Shown here: in pieces, positions 27,515 through 36,730 of the stretch | Position numbering within the stretch: position 1 is the first letter of the stretch | Layout of the letters: each line of letters starts with the position of its first letter | Translations under genes and position numbers: made by a program | Notes under the pieces: generated by a model | What the model saw: only the letters and a program-made list of their open reading frames with translations | Told to the model about the DNA's origin: nothing | Databases searched by the model: none | Origin: Pirellulales bacterium | GTDB taxonomy: Bacteria; Planctomycetota; Planctomycetia; Pirellulales; JALHPA01 | Direction: 5' to 3' | DNA length: 63,282 nucleotides | Assembly (NCBI GenBank): GCA_033762255.1 | Contig: JANRLT010000061.1 | Span: forward strand, 1-63,282

Positions 27515-28080
27515 AGCAATGCCCGCAAATGGTCGGGATCGTCAGGATCGCAAGCCAACAAAAACTCGACAACTTCGTGTAATAATTCGGGTTTTTCCAG
27601 CAGTTTGAGGCACCAGACAAGCTGCTTACCCGCGGCAAAAAAAAGTTCATTGGCCGGGGCCGACCGCGGTACAGACGGCGGCCACGCTCCGGTGTGTCTG
27701 GGGGGTTTGGCCCGCATGATCGCTTTGTGCCCGATCTGATAGGCATAGCCGTAATGCCCCCGGGCCAAGCGATAATCCTTTTCGGCCAGGGCCAGATCTC
27801 CCAGCCGAAAATGCACGCCCATGTTGTCGGGGCAGCCATCTAGTAGCCAGCGTAATTCCTCGCGGGCGATTTCGATTTCGTCCGCCTCTAGCATCTCCTC
27901 CACATCAGCCAGATCCAGCTCGCGCTCTTGAACGCAACGAGGCTGGACAAACTCCCATGCGCCCGAGGAATTTCGCCGTAACGCGACCTGGTTGGCGGAA
28001 TCACGACGATTTGCCGCGGCGGAGTCGGAGTCTTCCCGTGCTGGTCGGCGATCGTGGAATGGATATTTGCGTTTAGCCAC
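27511..28080 (-). CDS. Conserved-looking protein with TPR-like helices, unknown function
   Basis: The 189-residue protein begins with a basic, polar segment (MAKRKYPFHDRRPARED). Acidic and helical sequence follows, with a tetratricopeptide-like pair at about 70-125 (IEIAREELRWLLDGCPDN, HFRLGDLALAEKDYRLARGH, YGYAYQIG), and a C-terminal helical part (QLVWCLKLLEKPELLHEVVE). I do not recognise a specific family. It is cytoplasmic by composition. It converges with the PilZ-like gene, their stop codons sharing CTAA. Confidence 0.7.
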   Translation of the reverse strand: MAKRKYPFHDRRPAREDSDSAAANRRDSANQVALRRNSSGAWEFVQPRCVQERELDLADVEEMLEADEIEIAREELRWLLDGCPDNMGVHFRLGDLALAEKDYRLARGHYGYAYQIGHKAIMRAKPPRHTGAWPPSVPRSAPANELFFAAGKQLVWCLKLLEKPELLHEVVEFLLACDPDDPDHLRALL

Positions 28081-28259
28081 AAGGGGACAACTTTTATTAA
28101 TAAAGTAACCGAGGTCAAGTCGGCGCGCGGCCGTGATGAACTGCTGGCGGGATTCGGGCTGTTAACTTAGAATAACACCCCTGGCGAAGGTCGTCGAATG
28201 GAAATCTAGTCGCTAGAATCTCGGCGGCACTCCTACTTCCCGCGCGCAGGACGGTTGCC

Positions 28260-29441
28260 GTGAAAAAGTTATCCCCCGCCCCCCACCGCGAAACTTCCGT
28301 GCCGCTTTCCGCCAACTGGCTAAAGAACGTACGGCGGCGATTGCTGGACTGGTTTGAGGGGGCACAACGACCGCTTCCCTGGCGGAGCACGCGAGATCCC
28401 TACGCTATTTGGCTTAGCGAGATCATGCTGCAACAGACCACCGTGGCGACGGTTACTCCCGCGTATCGGCGGTTTTTAATCGCCTTTCCCACATTGGCCG
28501 ACTTGGCCGCCGCTTCTGAATCCCAAGTGCTGCGGGCGTGGGAAGGGTTAGGCTATTATCGCCGTGCCAGGCAACTACACTCGGCCGCTCAAATCCTGAT
28601 GCGCGATCATCAGGGGATATTTCCCCGTGACCCACGGCAGATCTTGGCATTGCCCGGCATCGGGCGTTACACCGCCGGAGCGATCGCCTCGATCGCCTTT
28701 GATTTGCCCGAACCCATTCTTGAAGCCAATACCTACCGTGTTTGGGCACGGCTACTAGGGGAAACTCGCCCCGTGCGTCATACCGCAACCCAGGCCCGCT
28801 TGTGGGAAGCGGCCGCAAAAATCCACTCCTCCCGAAAAACCGGAGCCGGACAGCTTAATCAGGCGCTTATGGAATTGGGTAGCCAAATCTGTCTGCCCAA
28901 GGTCCCGGGCTGCTTAATTTGTCCGGTACAGAGTCTGTGCGCGGCCTATCAGAGCGGCCAAGTAGCGCAGATCCCCGCGGCGGAAGCAGGTACCAACTGG
29001 ACACTCCGCCATGAAGGGGCGGTGATCGTCAGCGAGGAGCGCGGCTTGCTCATGACGCAATACGCGGATGGAGTCCGCTGGGCGGGCTTGTGGGATGTGC
29101 CGCGGGTGGTATTTTCCACTGGAGAATCAATCCCCACGGAAATAGCGGTCCCCTGGGAAAAACCCTGGACAAACACTCTAAAGAAGATCCTCGCAACCAA
29201 AGTACCGGGACGCTGGCGGATTGGTCCATGGTTCCGGCGTTTTAAGCATACCGTCACACGCTATAAAATTACGCTGGATGTCTGGCAGGCCAACTGGCGG
29301 GGAAAAACAAGCCTTGGTCCAAAATCGTTTGATCCCCGCGAGTATCGCGATGTCCGCTGGGTGCCCTTGGACCAGTTAGCCGGTTTGCCGCTTTCAACGA
29401 CGGGGCGCAAGATCGTGAATGAGTATTTGGGCGAGAATTAA
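28260..29441 (+). CDS. mutY: A/G-specific adenine DNA glycosylase MutY
   Basis: MutY removes adenine mispaired with 8-oxoguanine. The 393-residue protein has the catalytic-Glu helix (WLSEIMLQQTTVATVTPAY), the helix-hairpin-helix LPGIGRYTAGAIASIA, and the 4Fe-4S cluster motif C-x6-C-x2-C-x5-C in CLPKVPGCLICPVQSLC. A C-terminal NUDIX-like 8-oxoG recognition domain follows (GLLMTQYADGVRWAGLWDVP, FRRFKHTVTRYKITLDVW). The start is GTG at 28260; the first 20 residues (KKLSPAPHRET) are poorly conserved and a start further in is possible. Length is slightly above the usual 350-370. Confidence 0.95.
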   Translation: MKKLSPAPHRETSVPLSANWLKNVRRRLLDWFEGAQRPLPWRSTRDPYAIWLSEIMLQQTTVATVTPAYRRFLIAFPTLADLAAASESQVLRAWEGLGYYRRARQLHSAAQILMRDHQGIFPRDPRQILALPGIGRYTAGAIASIAFDLPEPILEANTYRVWARLLGETRPVRHTATQARLWEAAAKIHSSRKTGAGQLNQALMELGSQICLPKVPGCLICPVQSLCAAYQSGQVAQIPAAEAGTNWTLRHEGAVIVSEERGLLMTQYADGVRWAGLWDVPRVVFSTGESIPTEIAVPWEKPWTNTLKKILATKVPGRWRIGPWFRRFKHTVTRYKITLDVWQANWRGKTSLGPKSFDPREYRDVRWVPLDQLAGLPLSTTGRKIVNEYLGEN

Positions 29442-29517
29442 CATGTTTACGGCAATTTTTTGGTTTAATATCTTAATGCAGTCCAAGATTCCCGCGCGCT
29501 GATTGTATTCAACATTG

Positions 29518-30135
29518 TCAGTCGGGCAGGCCCATTGCCTGGCGATAGCAATAATCCAAAAGCAATTCCATCTCCAGACGCTGCGCTTGTTGACAGATCA
29601 TGATCAGGGAGGAATGTTGATGGCGTTCGGCGTACTGGCATAAATCCACAAACTTCGCGGCCAACCATGCTGTTCCCATAGCCAGTTCCCGCAGTTGTGG
29701 TGGGGTCTGTCCCTGGCTAGCGGCCTGAAATAACGGCAACGCCCGCTGGCATAATAATGGGTGGATGGGGTGCGGACCGACCCGGTCAAACCAATATTTA
29801 GCGTTTCCGGGATCAGGTTCCCGCCGGTGCATAATTCCGTGCCAGTAACTTCCCGTGGGATTATTGAGGGATTGGCTAATTGTATGGGATTCTTCCAATC
29901 CGTCATAAAGCAGCAATAATCCCGCGAGAATACTCCGCGCAAACTCTTTTTGGACAATTGGTCGGGGAGCAAGTAATTCGGCCAGTTCCAGTCGGCCTAA
30001 TTGTTCGCACGGCGTGGATTGCCGCTTACCCGGTCCCAGGTTGTTTAGACCCGCCTGTTCTACCCATTCCGCAAGCCGGGGAGATTGTAAATACTGATAA
30101 GCTGCCACGCGCTCTGAAGATGGTCGGTTTGTCAC
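29518..30135 (-). CDS. Conserved protein of unknown function
   Basis: The 205-residue protein has a helical N-terminal part, then LLLYDGLEESHTISQSL and YWHGIMHRREPDPGN, a block with His, Trp and charged residues that looks like a conserved active-site or ligand-binding motif, and a C-terminal helical part (ELAMGTAWLAAKFVDLCQYA). I have the impression that this motif recurs in planctomycete hypothetical proteins but cannot name a family. It starts with GTG at 30135. It is convergent with mutY. Confidence 0.75.
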   Translation of the reverse strand: MTNRPSSERVAAYQYLQSPRLAEWVEQAGLNNLGPGKRQSTPCEQLGRLELAELLAPRPIVQKEFARSILAGLLLLYDGLEESHTISQSLNNPTGSYWHGIMHRREPDPGNAKYWFDRVGPHPIHPLLCQRALPLFQAASQGQTPPQLRELAMGTAWLAAKFVDLCQYAERHQHSSLIMICQQAQRLEMELLLDYCYRQAMGLPD

Positions 30136-30693
30136 AATGTTGCCCGAAGATAATGTGACGTTTGTTTTACCGCGACACTACCACAGTATCGCATCAGGAG
30201 AGTAAATTTGGCAGGTGTGTCATATTAGGTTTTTGTGAAAAATTTGCTTTCAAATTTAGTTCAGGCATAAACGATTGGCGTTATCGATTAAAAAATATAC
30301 AAATCACTGCCCGGAAAATACATCCCCCCAAATGGATTTTGACTGATCCAAATTGCTCGGCGGAAATGTGATGGTGAATTGTTTTTTTCCGAAATGCATA
30401 AACTTCATGACGCGCGGCAAACTGAATTTTTTTGATGAAATTAGGTTAAATTGCAAAAAATGTCCTGATGGGTAAGGATGGGTCGATTTTTGCCTGATTT
30501 TCTCTCGCCGTTCAAGACTTCTTTTATAGTTTCCCATCACCCCCCCACTGCAGAAAACCGGGCTTTTGTGGTAAAACCTGGATGTGGTGATGAGAGCGGC
30601 CCTGATTGCCTATTTTACTAAAAGGGCGTTGGGGGATCTGCATTTTGTCTGCCCGGCGATTTTTTTGATCCCCTTCCTTTTGGCCACGTTGTG
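30136..30693. other. AT-rich intergenic stretch between divergent genes
   Basis: This 560-base gap precedes tyrA. It is AT-rich at 30170-30470 and then has a C-run at 30539-30546. I see no open frame with family resemblance, no clear hairpin and no riboswitch. Confidence 0.45.
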
Positions 30694-31551
30694 ATGGGTA
30701 AACCGTTGTACTCGACCGTGGCGATTGTGGGCGTGGGGCTGATCGGTGGCTCGCTGGGCTTGGCCCTCCGGGAACGTAAACTGGCCCGCCGGGTGGTGGG
30801 AATCGGTCGGCATACGCAGTCTTTGGCCGAGGCGGAATCGTTAGGGGCGATCAGTGTCGGAACCACGGATTTGGCCGCAGGGGTCAAAGACGCGGAATTG
30901 ATTATCTTGGCGACGCCCGTGGCCAGCATTGTCCCTTTGGCACGGGAAATTGCCTCGTTGGCCGCTGAAAACGCCATCATGACCGACTGCGGTAGCACGA
31001 AACGACAAATCGTGCGAGATTTGGTCAAAAATTACCCCCGCGGGATACAATTTGTCGGCAGTCACCCCCTGGCGGGAGGAGAAAAGCAAGGCCCCTTGGC
31101 GGCCAAGGCGGATTTGCTGAATGGCAAATACGTGGTGCTAACCCCTGGTACAAAGCAGTCGGCGGAGTCCTCCGCGGTGCTGGCGGTGGCGGACTTTTGG
31201 ACATCATTAGGGGCAACCGTGGTGTTCATGTCCCCGCGGGAACATGACAAATCGCTGGCCGCGGTCAGCCATTTGCCACATCTGGCGGCGGCGGCCCTGG
31301 CCCGCATGACCAGCATGGCGGATTTGCCCCTGTGCGCCACGGGCTGGCGGGACACCACCCGCATTGCCGCGGGCGACGCCCGCCTATGGACCGAGATTGC
31401 CCTCTCTAACCAAGATTACCTGGTGGCGGCCCTCGAAAAATATCAGCGTGAATTAGCCCTCTTCACGCGGGCTTTGGCCGTGGGGGATACGCGTAAACTC
31501 GAACAATTATTTCAGCAGGCGAAGGAGCGACGCGATGCTGTGGGAAGTTGA
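30694..31551 (+). CDS. tyrA: Prephenate/arogenate dehydrogenase
   Basis: TyrA oxidatively decarboxylates prephenate or arogenate towards tyrosine. The 285-residue protein starts with the Rossmann motif VAIVGVGLIGGSLGLALRER (GxGxxG). It continues with LIILATPVASI, MTDCGSTKRQIVRDL, FVGSHPLAGGEKQGP (family-typical His and Gly residues) and HDKSLAAVSHLPHLAAAAL. No ACT domain is present, so feedback control, if any, differs from longer forms. ATG 30694 is preceded by an in-frame GTG at 30691; either could be used. Its last 17 bases overlap purL, so the two are co-transcribed and translationally coupled. Confidence 0.95.
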   Translation: MGKPLYSTVAIVGVGLIGGSLGLALRERKLARRVVGIGRHTQSLAEAESLGAISVGTTDLAAGVKDAELIILATPVASIVPLAREIASLAAENAIMTDCGSTKRQIVRDLVKNYPRGIQFVGSHPLAGGEKQGPLAAKADLLNGKYVVLTPGTKQSAESSAVLAVADFWTSLGATVVFMSPREHDKSLAAVSHLPHLAAAALARMTSMADLPLCATGWRDTTRIAAGDARLWTEIALSNQDYLVAALEKYQRELALFTRALAVGDTRKLEQLFQQAKERRDAVGS

Positions 31552-34489
31552 AATTCGGCCCATCCCCACTGAACCAGATCGCGCCGCCGCGCGCATCCAC
31601 CAAGCCGCGGTTGAAATCGGCCTCCCCGCCGACTGCCGGGTTTGGGCCGCGTCGGGGTATCTATTAGACGGTGATTTAACTCGGGAACAAGTCCTTTGCG
31701 CCGCGGCGGAACTATTGTGCGATCCGGTGGTGGAAGAGTTTCGCGTGGCATCCTCCACCGATACCGAATGGCTTTTACCTCCGGAGAATGGCTACACCCA
31801 ACTGATCCATGTCCTGTATAAGCCCGGGGTGATGGATCCCGTGGCGGCCAGCGCCGCCAGCGCACTTGCCGATGGTGGCTGGCGGACCACCGGTGTGCGC
31901 ACATTTCGCAAATATTGGCTAGGAAGATTGGACACCGCGCAGTTGCACCGGCTGTCAACAAACGTACTGGCCAATGACGCCATCGAAGAAGCAATAGTAG
32001 GCCCCTTGCCATTTGATAAATTGGCCCTGGGCACCGATTATCGTTTGACGCAAATCACAGTCCCGATTCGCGCGTTATCAGACGATGAACTGCAAAAATT
32101 GAGCCGCGAAGGGCAGTTGTATCTGCAACTGGCCGAGATGCAAACCATTCGCGCGTATTACCGCGATTTGGAGCGTGATCCCACGGATATCGAGCTAGAA
32201 ACCCTGGCCCAAACTTGGAGCGAACATTGCTCGCACAAGACGCTGGCGGGGCGGGTGCACTATCGCGGGCCGGAGGGGGAGCGCTTTTATCAGAATTTGT
32301 TGAAGGAAACAATTTTTGCGGCGACAGTGCGGATTCGCCAAGAATTAGGCCCCGCCGATTGGTGTGTCAGTGTGTTTCAGGACAACGCGGGAATTGTACG
32401 GTTTGACGATCAGTACAATATCGTGATGAAGGTCGAAACGCACAACCACCCCTCGGCCATCGAGCCCTATGGCGGGGCCAATACCGGCCTGGGGGGGGTC
32501 ATCCGCGACCCGCTGGGGACCGGTTTGGGGGCCAAACCCATCTGCAGCACCGATGTGTTTTGCTTTGCCCCCCCCGACACGCCGGGGACCGACTTGCCCC
32601 CGGGGGTCTTGCATCCCCGCCGCGTCATGCGCGGCGTTGTCAGCGGCGTGCGCGATTATGGTAATCGCATGGGCATACCCACGGTCAATGGCGCTGTCTG
32701 CTTTGATCCCCGCTACCTGGGAAATCCATTGGTCTATTGCGGCAATGTGGGGCTAATTCCGCGCGATAAATCATTTAAAGAAGTCTTGCCCGGGGATTGG
32801 ATCGTGGCCCTGGGGGGACGGACCGGCCGGGACGGGATTCATGGAGCCACCTTTAGCTCCGCCGAACTCACCAGCGAAAGCGAGTCCGTGTCCGGCGGCG
32901 CGGTCCAAATCGGCAACGCCATCACCGAAAAAATGGTCCTGGATGTCGTCCTGCAGGCGCGGGACCGCAATCTGTTTCATGCAATCACTGATTGCGGCGC
33001 GGGGGGGTTCTCGAGCGCGGTGGGCGAAATGGGGGCCGACCTAGGCGCGCGGGTGGATCTGGAAAAAGCTCCCCTCAAATACACCGGGCTAAGTTATACG
33101 GAAATTTGGATTAGCGAGGCGCAGGAACGGATGATTCTGGCCGTGGGCCCCGATCAATGGCCTGAATTTTTATCACTGTGTCAGGCGGAGGGAGTGGAAG
33201 CGACGATTTTAGGGCAGTTTGTTCCCACGGGGCGGTTGCAATTGTTCTATGCGGGGACCTTGGTGGGGGATTTGGACATGCAATTTTTGCATGACGGCCG
33301 TCCCCCCGTAATCCGTCCCGCGACTTACACACCGCACAACGATTCTCCGTTGACGGTCAAAGGTGAATTGCCATCGTTGCAAAATGTATTGCCGCGGGTG
33401 CTGGCCGACTGGAACGTTTGCAGCAAAGAATGGATCATCCGCCAATATGACCATGAAGTGCAAGGGGGCAGCGTCCTCAAACCCCTAGTTGGCCCCGCGC
33501 AGTCCGGTCCCGGTGACGCCGCTGTCGTTCGGCCGGTGTTGCGCTCTCAACGCGGAATGGTGGTGAGTTGCGGTATTTGCCCTAGTTTTGGCGACTATGA
33601 CACGTACCATATGGCCGCCAGCGCCTTTGACGAGGCTGTCCGTAACGCCGTGGCAGTCGGGGCCGACCCCCGGCAAATCGCGGTACTGGACAACTTTTGC
33701 TGGGGTGACTGCGAAAAACCCGAAACACTCGGCGCGCTGGTCCGTGCCGCGCAGGCTTGCCATGATTTGGCCATTGCCTGGAAAATGCCCTTTGTTAGCG
33801 GCAAGGATAGCCTGAACAACGAATTTCGTTACGTGGACGGGGCAGGGCAAAAGCGGACAATCGCTATTCCCCATACGCTGCTGATCAGTGCCCTGGGACA
33901 GGTAGCGGACGTTCATCACTGCGTCAGCATGGACCTAAAACGGGCGGGAAATCGGCTCTGCTTGGTCGGAAATACCCACGAGGAATTAGCAGGCTCGCGT
34001 TATGCCAAAATCGTGGGTGCGACGGGAGGCGCGGTTCCCAAGGTCGATCCCGCGCTGGCCTGGCGGATTTTTGTGGCGATTCATCAGGCAATCGGCCAGG
34101 GTCTGTTGGCCGCGTGTCACGACCTGAGCGAAGGGGGGCTGGCGGTGGCTCTGGCGGAAATGGCTTTTGCGGGGGAATTGGGGGTGGCGGTCGAATTTGC
34201 CTGTCTACCTGGCACTGTGCGGCTAGCGTCATTGGCCAACGCCCCTCTTTATTCCCAAACAATTTTGTTTAGCGAATCCAACAGCCGCTTCTTATGCGAA
34301 GTGCCCCCCGACCTGACAGCGCGGTTTGAACAATGCCTGGCGGGGTTGCCGCATGCGTGGATCGGGCATGTAATCGCCGAACCCGTCTGCCAAATTACTA
34401 TCAACAAGGATGCCGGCGGGGTGGTGGAACACGCGCGGTGGAATCTAGCAGAGCTATTTGCGGCTTGGCGGGGACCGCTGGATTGGTAG
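31535..34489 (+). CDS. purL: Phosphoribosylformylglycinamidine synthase, PurS-PurL fusion
   Basis: PurL converts FGAR to FGAM in purine synthesis, using ammonia from the PurQ glutaminase. The 984-residue protein starts with two PurS-like segments (about 1-75 and 83-165; compare WEVEIRPIPTEPDRAAARI with LIHVLYKPGVMDPVAASAAS). PurL proper follows, with TLAQTWSEHCSHKTLAG, VMKVETHNHPSAIEPYGGAN, FHAITDCGAGGFSSAVGEMG and a second half ending in YDTYHMAASAFDEAVRN and CHDLSEGGLAVALAEM. Small PurLs are about 740 residues with a separate PurS; large ones carry the glutaminase. This one carries PurS-like parts but no glutaminase, matching the separate purQ 155 bases downstream. Confidence 0.95.
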   Translation: MLWEVEIRPIPTEPDRAAARIHQAAVEIGLPADCRVWAASGYLLDGDLTREQVLCAAAELLCDPVVEEFRVASSTDTEWLLPPENGYTQLIHVLYKPGVMDPVAASAASALADGGWRTTGVRTFRKYWLGRLDTAQLHRLSTNVLANDAIEEAIVGPLPFDKLALGTDYRLTQITVPIRALSDDELQKLSREGQLYLQLAEMQTIRAYYRDLERDPTDIELETLAQTWSEHCSHKTLAGRVHYRGPEGERFYQNLLKETIFAATVRIRQELGPADWCVSVFQDNAGIVRFDDQYNIVMKVETHNHPSAIEPYGGANTGLGGVIRDPLGTGLGAKPICSTDVFCFAPPDTPGTDLPPGVLHPRRVMRGVVSGVRDYGNRMGIPTVNGAVCFDPRYLGNPLVYCGNVGLIPRDKSFKEVLPGDWIVALGGRTGRDGIHGATFSSAELTSESESVSGGAVQIGNAITEKMVLDVVLQARDRNLFHAITDCGAGGFSSAVGEMGADLGARVDLEKAPLKYTGLSYTEIWISEAQERMILAVGPDQWPEFLSLCQAEGVEATILGQFVPTGRLQLFYAGTLVGDLDMQFLHDGRPPVIRPATYTPHNDSPLTVKGELPSLQNVLPRVLADWNVCSKEWIIRQYDHEVQGGSVLKPLVGPAQSGPGDAAVVRPVLRSQRGMVVSCGICPSFGDYDTYHMAASAFDEAVRNAVAVGADPRQIAVLDNFCWGDCEKPETLGALVRAAQACHDLAIAWKMPFVSGKDSLNNEFRYVDGAGQKRTIAIPHTLLISALGQVADVHHCVSMDLKRAGNRLCLVGNTHEELAGSRYAKIVGATGGAVPKVDPALAWRIFVAIHQAIGQGLLAACHDLSEGGLAVALAEMAFAGELGVAVEFACLPGTVRLASLANAPLYSQTILFSESNSRFLCEVPPDLTARFEQCLAGLPHAWIGHVIAEPVCQITINKDAGGVVEHARWNLAELFAAWRGPLDW

Positions 34490-34499
34490 TGACGGGGGC

Positions 34500-34540
34500 T
34501 TTATAACCAAAAACCAGTAACCAAAAACCAGTAACCGGTA
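34500..34540. repeat. Short direct repeat CCAGTAACC/AAAAACCAGT
   Basis: Between purL and purQ the word AACCAAAAACCAGT occurs twice in direct succession, followed by AACCGGTAG. This is a simple-word repeat of the type also seen at other gene borders in this window; no function is apparent. Confidence 0.65.
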
Positions 34541-34644
34541 GACAGTGGCATGAACTTTAGCCAGTAGGCCGTGGTTAAATTCGTTGGTTCGCGGTCTAAA
34601 GTCCGAACCACTGCATAAACATTATTAATTACCAAGGATACACC

Positions 34645-35460
34645 ATGCCCGTTACCGCCCTTATTTTAAGAGCCCCCGGCACCAACTGCGACGAGGAAAC
34701 CGCGTATGCCTTTGAATTGGCGGGCGCGCAAACCCAGCGCGTCCATGTGCGGCAACTTTTGGAAGAGCCCGGCATATGCAAGCATTCTCAAATCCTCTGC
34801 CTGCCAGGGGGGTTTAGTTACGGGGATGATATTGCCAGCGGAAGAATCCTGGGGGATCAACTGCGTCGGCAGTTAGCAGACACGCTCCGTGAATACCGCG
34901 CCGCCAATAAATTGATTCTGGGCATTTGCAACGGTTTTCAGGTGCTGATCAAATGCGGATTGCTCTTTGATGACTTTGAACAGAGCCCCGCCACCCTGGC
35001 CTGGAACGAGAGCGGTCGTTACCGGGACGCCTGGGTGAATTTACGGGTCCAGCCAGGACCGTGCGTCTTTTTGCGGGGGCTAACGGAATTTCCGCTCCCC
35101 TATGCGCATGGTGAAGGGCGGTTTGTGGCCCGGTCACCGGAAGTTTTGGCGGAGCTGGCCCGGCGGGGACAACTCGCGCTCTGTTATGCGCCTGGAGAGT
35201 CAAAAAACGTGGCCGCGCGGGGGGACGCACATTCTGAAGGGGGGGATTTGTCCGTAAAGTTGGACTTTCCGGACAACCCCAATGGTTCCCAGGCCAACGT
35301 GGCTGGCGTGTGCGATAGCACGGGACGGGTTTTTGGCCTGATGCCCCACCCCGAGCGTTACATCACCCGCACGCAGCATCCTTGTTGGACACGCGGAGCG
35401 GGAACCGAGCCGGGGTCGGGCCTCGCGATTTTTCAGAATGCCGTGGCCGCGGTGGGGTAA
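34645..35460 (+). CDS. purQ: Phosphoribosylformylglycinamidine synthase glutaminase subunit
   Basis: PurQ is a class I glutamine amidotransferase that supplies ammonia to PurL. The 271-residue protein reads ALILRAPGTNCDEETAYAFE, LCLPGGFSYGDDIASGRILG (oxyanion loop), LGICNGFQVLIKCGLL (nucleophile Cys in GICNG), PYAHGEGRF and LMPHPERYI (catalytic His and Glu). It is longer than the usual 220-230 residues, with an insert before QANVAGVCDS. An AAGGA lies upstream of the ATG. It belongs with purL. Confidence 0.96.
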   Translation: MPVTALILRAPGTNCDEETAYAFELAGAQTQRVHVRQLLEEPGICKHSQILCLPGGFSYGDDIASGRILGDQLRRQLADTLREYRAANKLILGICNGFQVLIKCGLLFDDFEQSPATLAWNESGRYRDAWVNLRVQPGPCVFLRGLTEFPLPYAHGEGRFVARSPEVLAELARRGQLALCYAPGESKNVAARGDAHSEGGDLSVKLDFPDNPNGSQANVAGVCDSTGRVFGLMPHPERYITRTQHPCWTRGAGTEPGSGLAIFQNAVAAVG

Positions 35461-35536
35461 GGGAATTTATCGTTCCTCATGCGTTTTTATTTCGCAATTC
35501 AAGCCAAGTACCATATCAAGGGGCAAAGCATTTACG

Positions 35537-36091
35537 CTACTGCCCCGATGCGATCGGCGCGGGGGCGGGACCATTGAGACTGGGGCGCACATTCGCTCCG
35601 CCGGAGATCACCCCCGATGTGTCCCCCATGATGGTGCCGCCGCTAACGATGGTTCCGCTGTTGCCGCAACAGTTTCCCTCGCCGCTGATGATGGTGCCGC
35701 CGCCATACGTCCCGTGGCTGACCGTTCCTCCACACGGATTACATCCACTTTCGCAACTGCTCACACAACAAGTCGTGGGGCAACAAACCGTCGTGGGGCA
35801 GCATTCGATTGGCTGGCAAATTGCCGCGGGAGCCGCGCTGACCACCGGTGCCTGGGTACACGGGGGACAAACCGGGGCGGGTGGGCACACCGGCTGCTGA
35901 ACCACGGGCACCGTCGTAACCGCCGGTGGAGCCACATAAACCGGCGTGGGCGTGGTATTGCACAGCGAATGATTGCAAAAGATATGCTGTTTGAACGCTT
36001 CACAACGGTTAAAGGTGTCAAAGCAAGCTTGACACCCGGTGAACATTGCCACACCAACCAAGAGACTCGAAAACCAGACAAAACGATTCAT
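35537..36091 (-). CDS. Cys-rich putative lipoprotein
   Basis: The 184-residue protein starts MNRFVWFSSLLVGVAMFTGC, a lipoprotein signal with the lipobox-like MFTGC at Cys20. About 20 further cysteines follow in pairs (CPPAPVCPPC, ECCPTTVCCPTTCC, ESGCNPCGG), between Pro/Val/Thr-rich stretches, ending in a Gly/Ser/Thr-rich tail (GGGTIISGEG, GGTIMGDTSG). It is exported and likely disulfide-bonded. No known family is recognised; a smaller lipoprotein of the same flavour lies at 52731-53114. A longer frame starting at 36109 is less likely. Confidence 0.7.
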   Translation of the reverse strand: MNRFVWFSSLLVGVAMFTGCQACFDTFNRCEAFKQHIFCNHSLCNTTPTPVYVAPPAVTTVPVVQQPVCPPAPVCPPCTQAPVVSAAPAAICQPIECCPTTVCCPTTCCVSSCESGCNPCGGTVSHGTYGGGTIISGEGNCCGNSGTIVSGGTIMGDTSGVISGGANVRPSLNGPAPAPIASGQ

Positions 36092-36505
36092 GGCACAAAA
36101 CTCCGGCAAGTCGCGAGAGAGGGGATTGGCCGACGATCAGCCCCTGCGTGATGTCGGCAAGCAACTCTAGGTCATGCCGAATGTGGTGCAACCGCGACAG
36201 TTGAAAAAACTCAACAATTAACGCAAGTTATTGCCAATAAATGACTTATGTCGAATGGTGTGCGTCCACCCGGTGACGAAAGTCGCCCCCAGAGCTTCCC
36301 GCAGATCCCTTTTCACAGATAAAGGGCAAAGCCCGTGCAGCATCATAAGAACTGTTCTGCTAAAGAAGGCCCGCGCAGCACACTTAAACCCGTGCGACGG
36401 ATTTATATTCGAGCCTCTTATGTCGACCGTGCCGCATAGGATGCGCTCCTAAAAGATGCGCACCCGGTTATGGACATCCCGCGAGGCATGCCCCGACCCA
36501 CAATT
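36092..36505. other. Intergenic stretch, nothing recognised
   Basis: About 410 bases between two minus-strand genes. No open frame resembles a protein, and no strong hairpin was seen. The promoter of the Cys-rich lipoprotein should lie near 36110-36240. Confidence 0.45.
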
Positions 36506-36595
36506 TTAGCCTTTACGATGCCGAATCCGCGCGCGCATCCGGCGTTTTTTGCGTCCCAATTTCCGTCGACCCTTACCTGTCTTTTTTACACCCAC
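36506..36595 (-). CDS. 29-residue basic peptide, ribosomal-protein-like
   Basis: The frame reads VGVKKTGKGRRKLGRKKR then RMRARIRHRKG and a stop, 29 residues, more than half Lys/Arg. It starts with GTG at 36595, preceded by GGAG at a 6-base spacing. Composition and size resemble small basic ribosomal proteins of the AURKAIP1/COX24 (bS22-like) or bL37 type, but I cannot assign it to either. The downstream galM-like gene ends are on the same strand but separated by over 100 bases. An RNA-binding role is inferred only from charge. Confidence 0.6.
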   Translation of the reverse strand: MGVKKTGKGRRKLGRKKRRMRARIRHRKG

Positions 36596-36730
36596 GATGC
36601 ACTCCGCAATTCACATTAAAAAAAGTCCAAAAAACGTAACTCAAAGAGAACAGTTAGTTTAGCGACGAACGGACCTGATGCAAGGGGGGGCCAAGGTTGG
36701 ACATCCCCCGCTGGCGGGAAATTTCCGGTC

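Noticed and set aside
30136-30693. A riboswitch or T-box upstream of tyrA
   Set aside because: I looked for conserved T-box and riboswitch cores and saw none; the stretch is AT-rich without stable stems.
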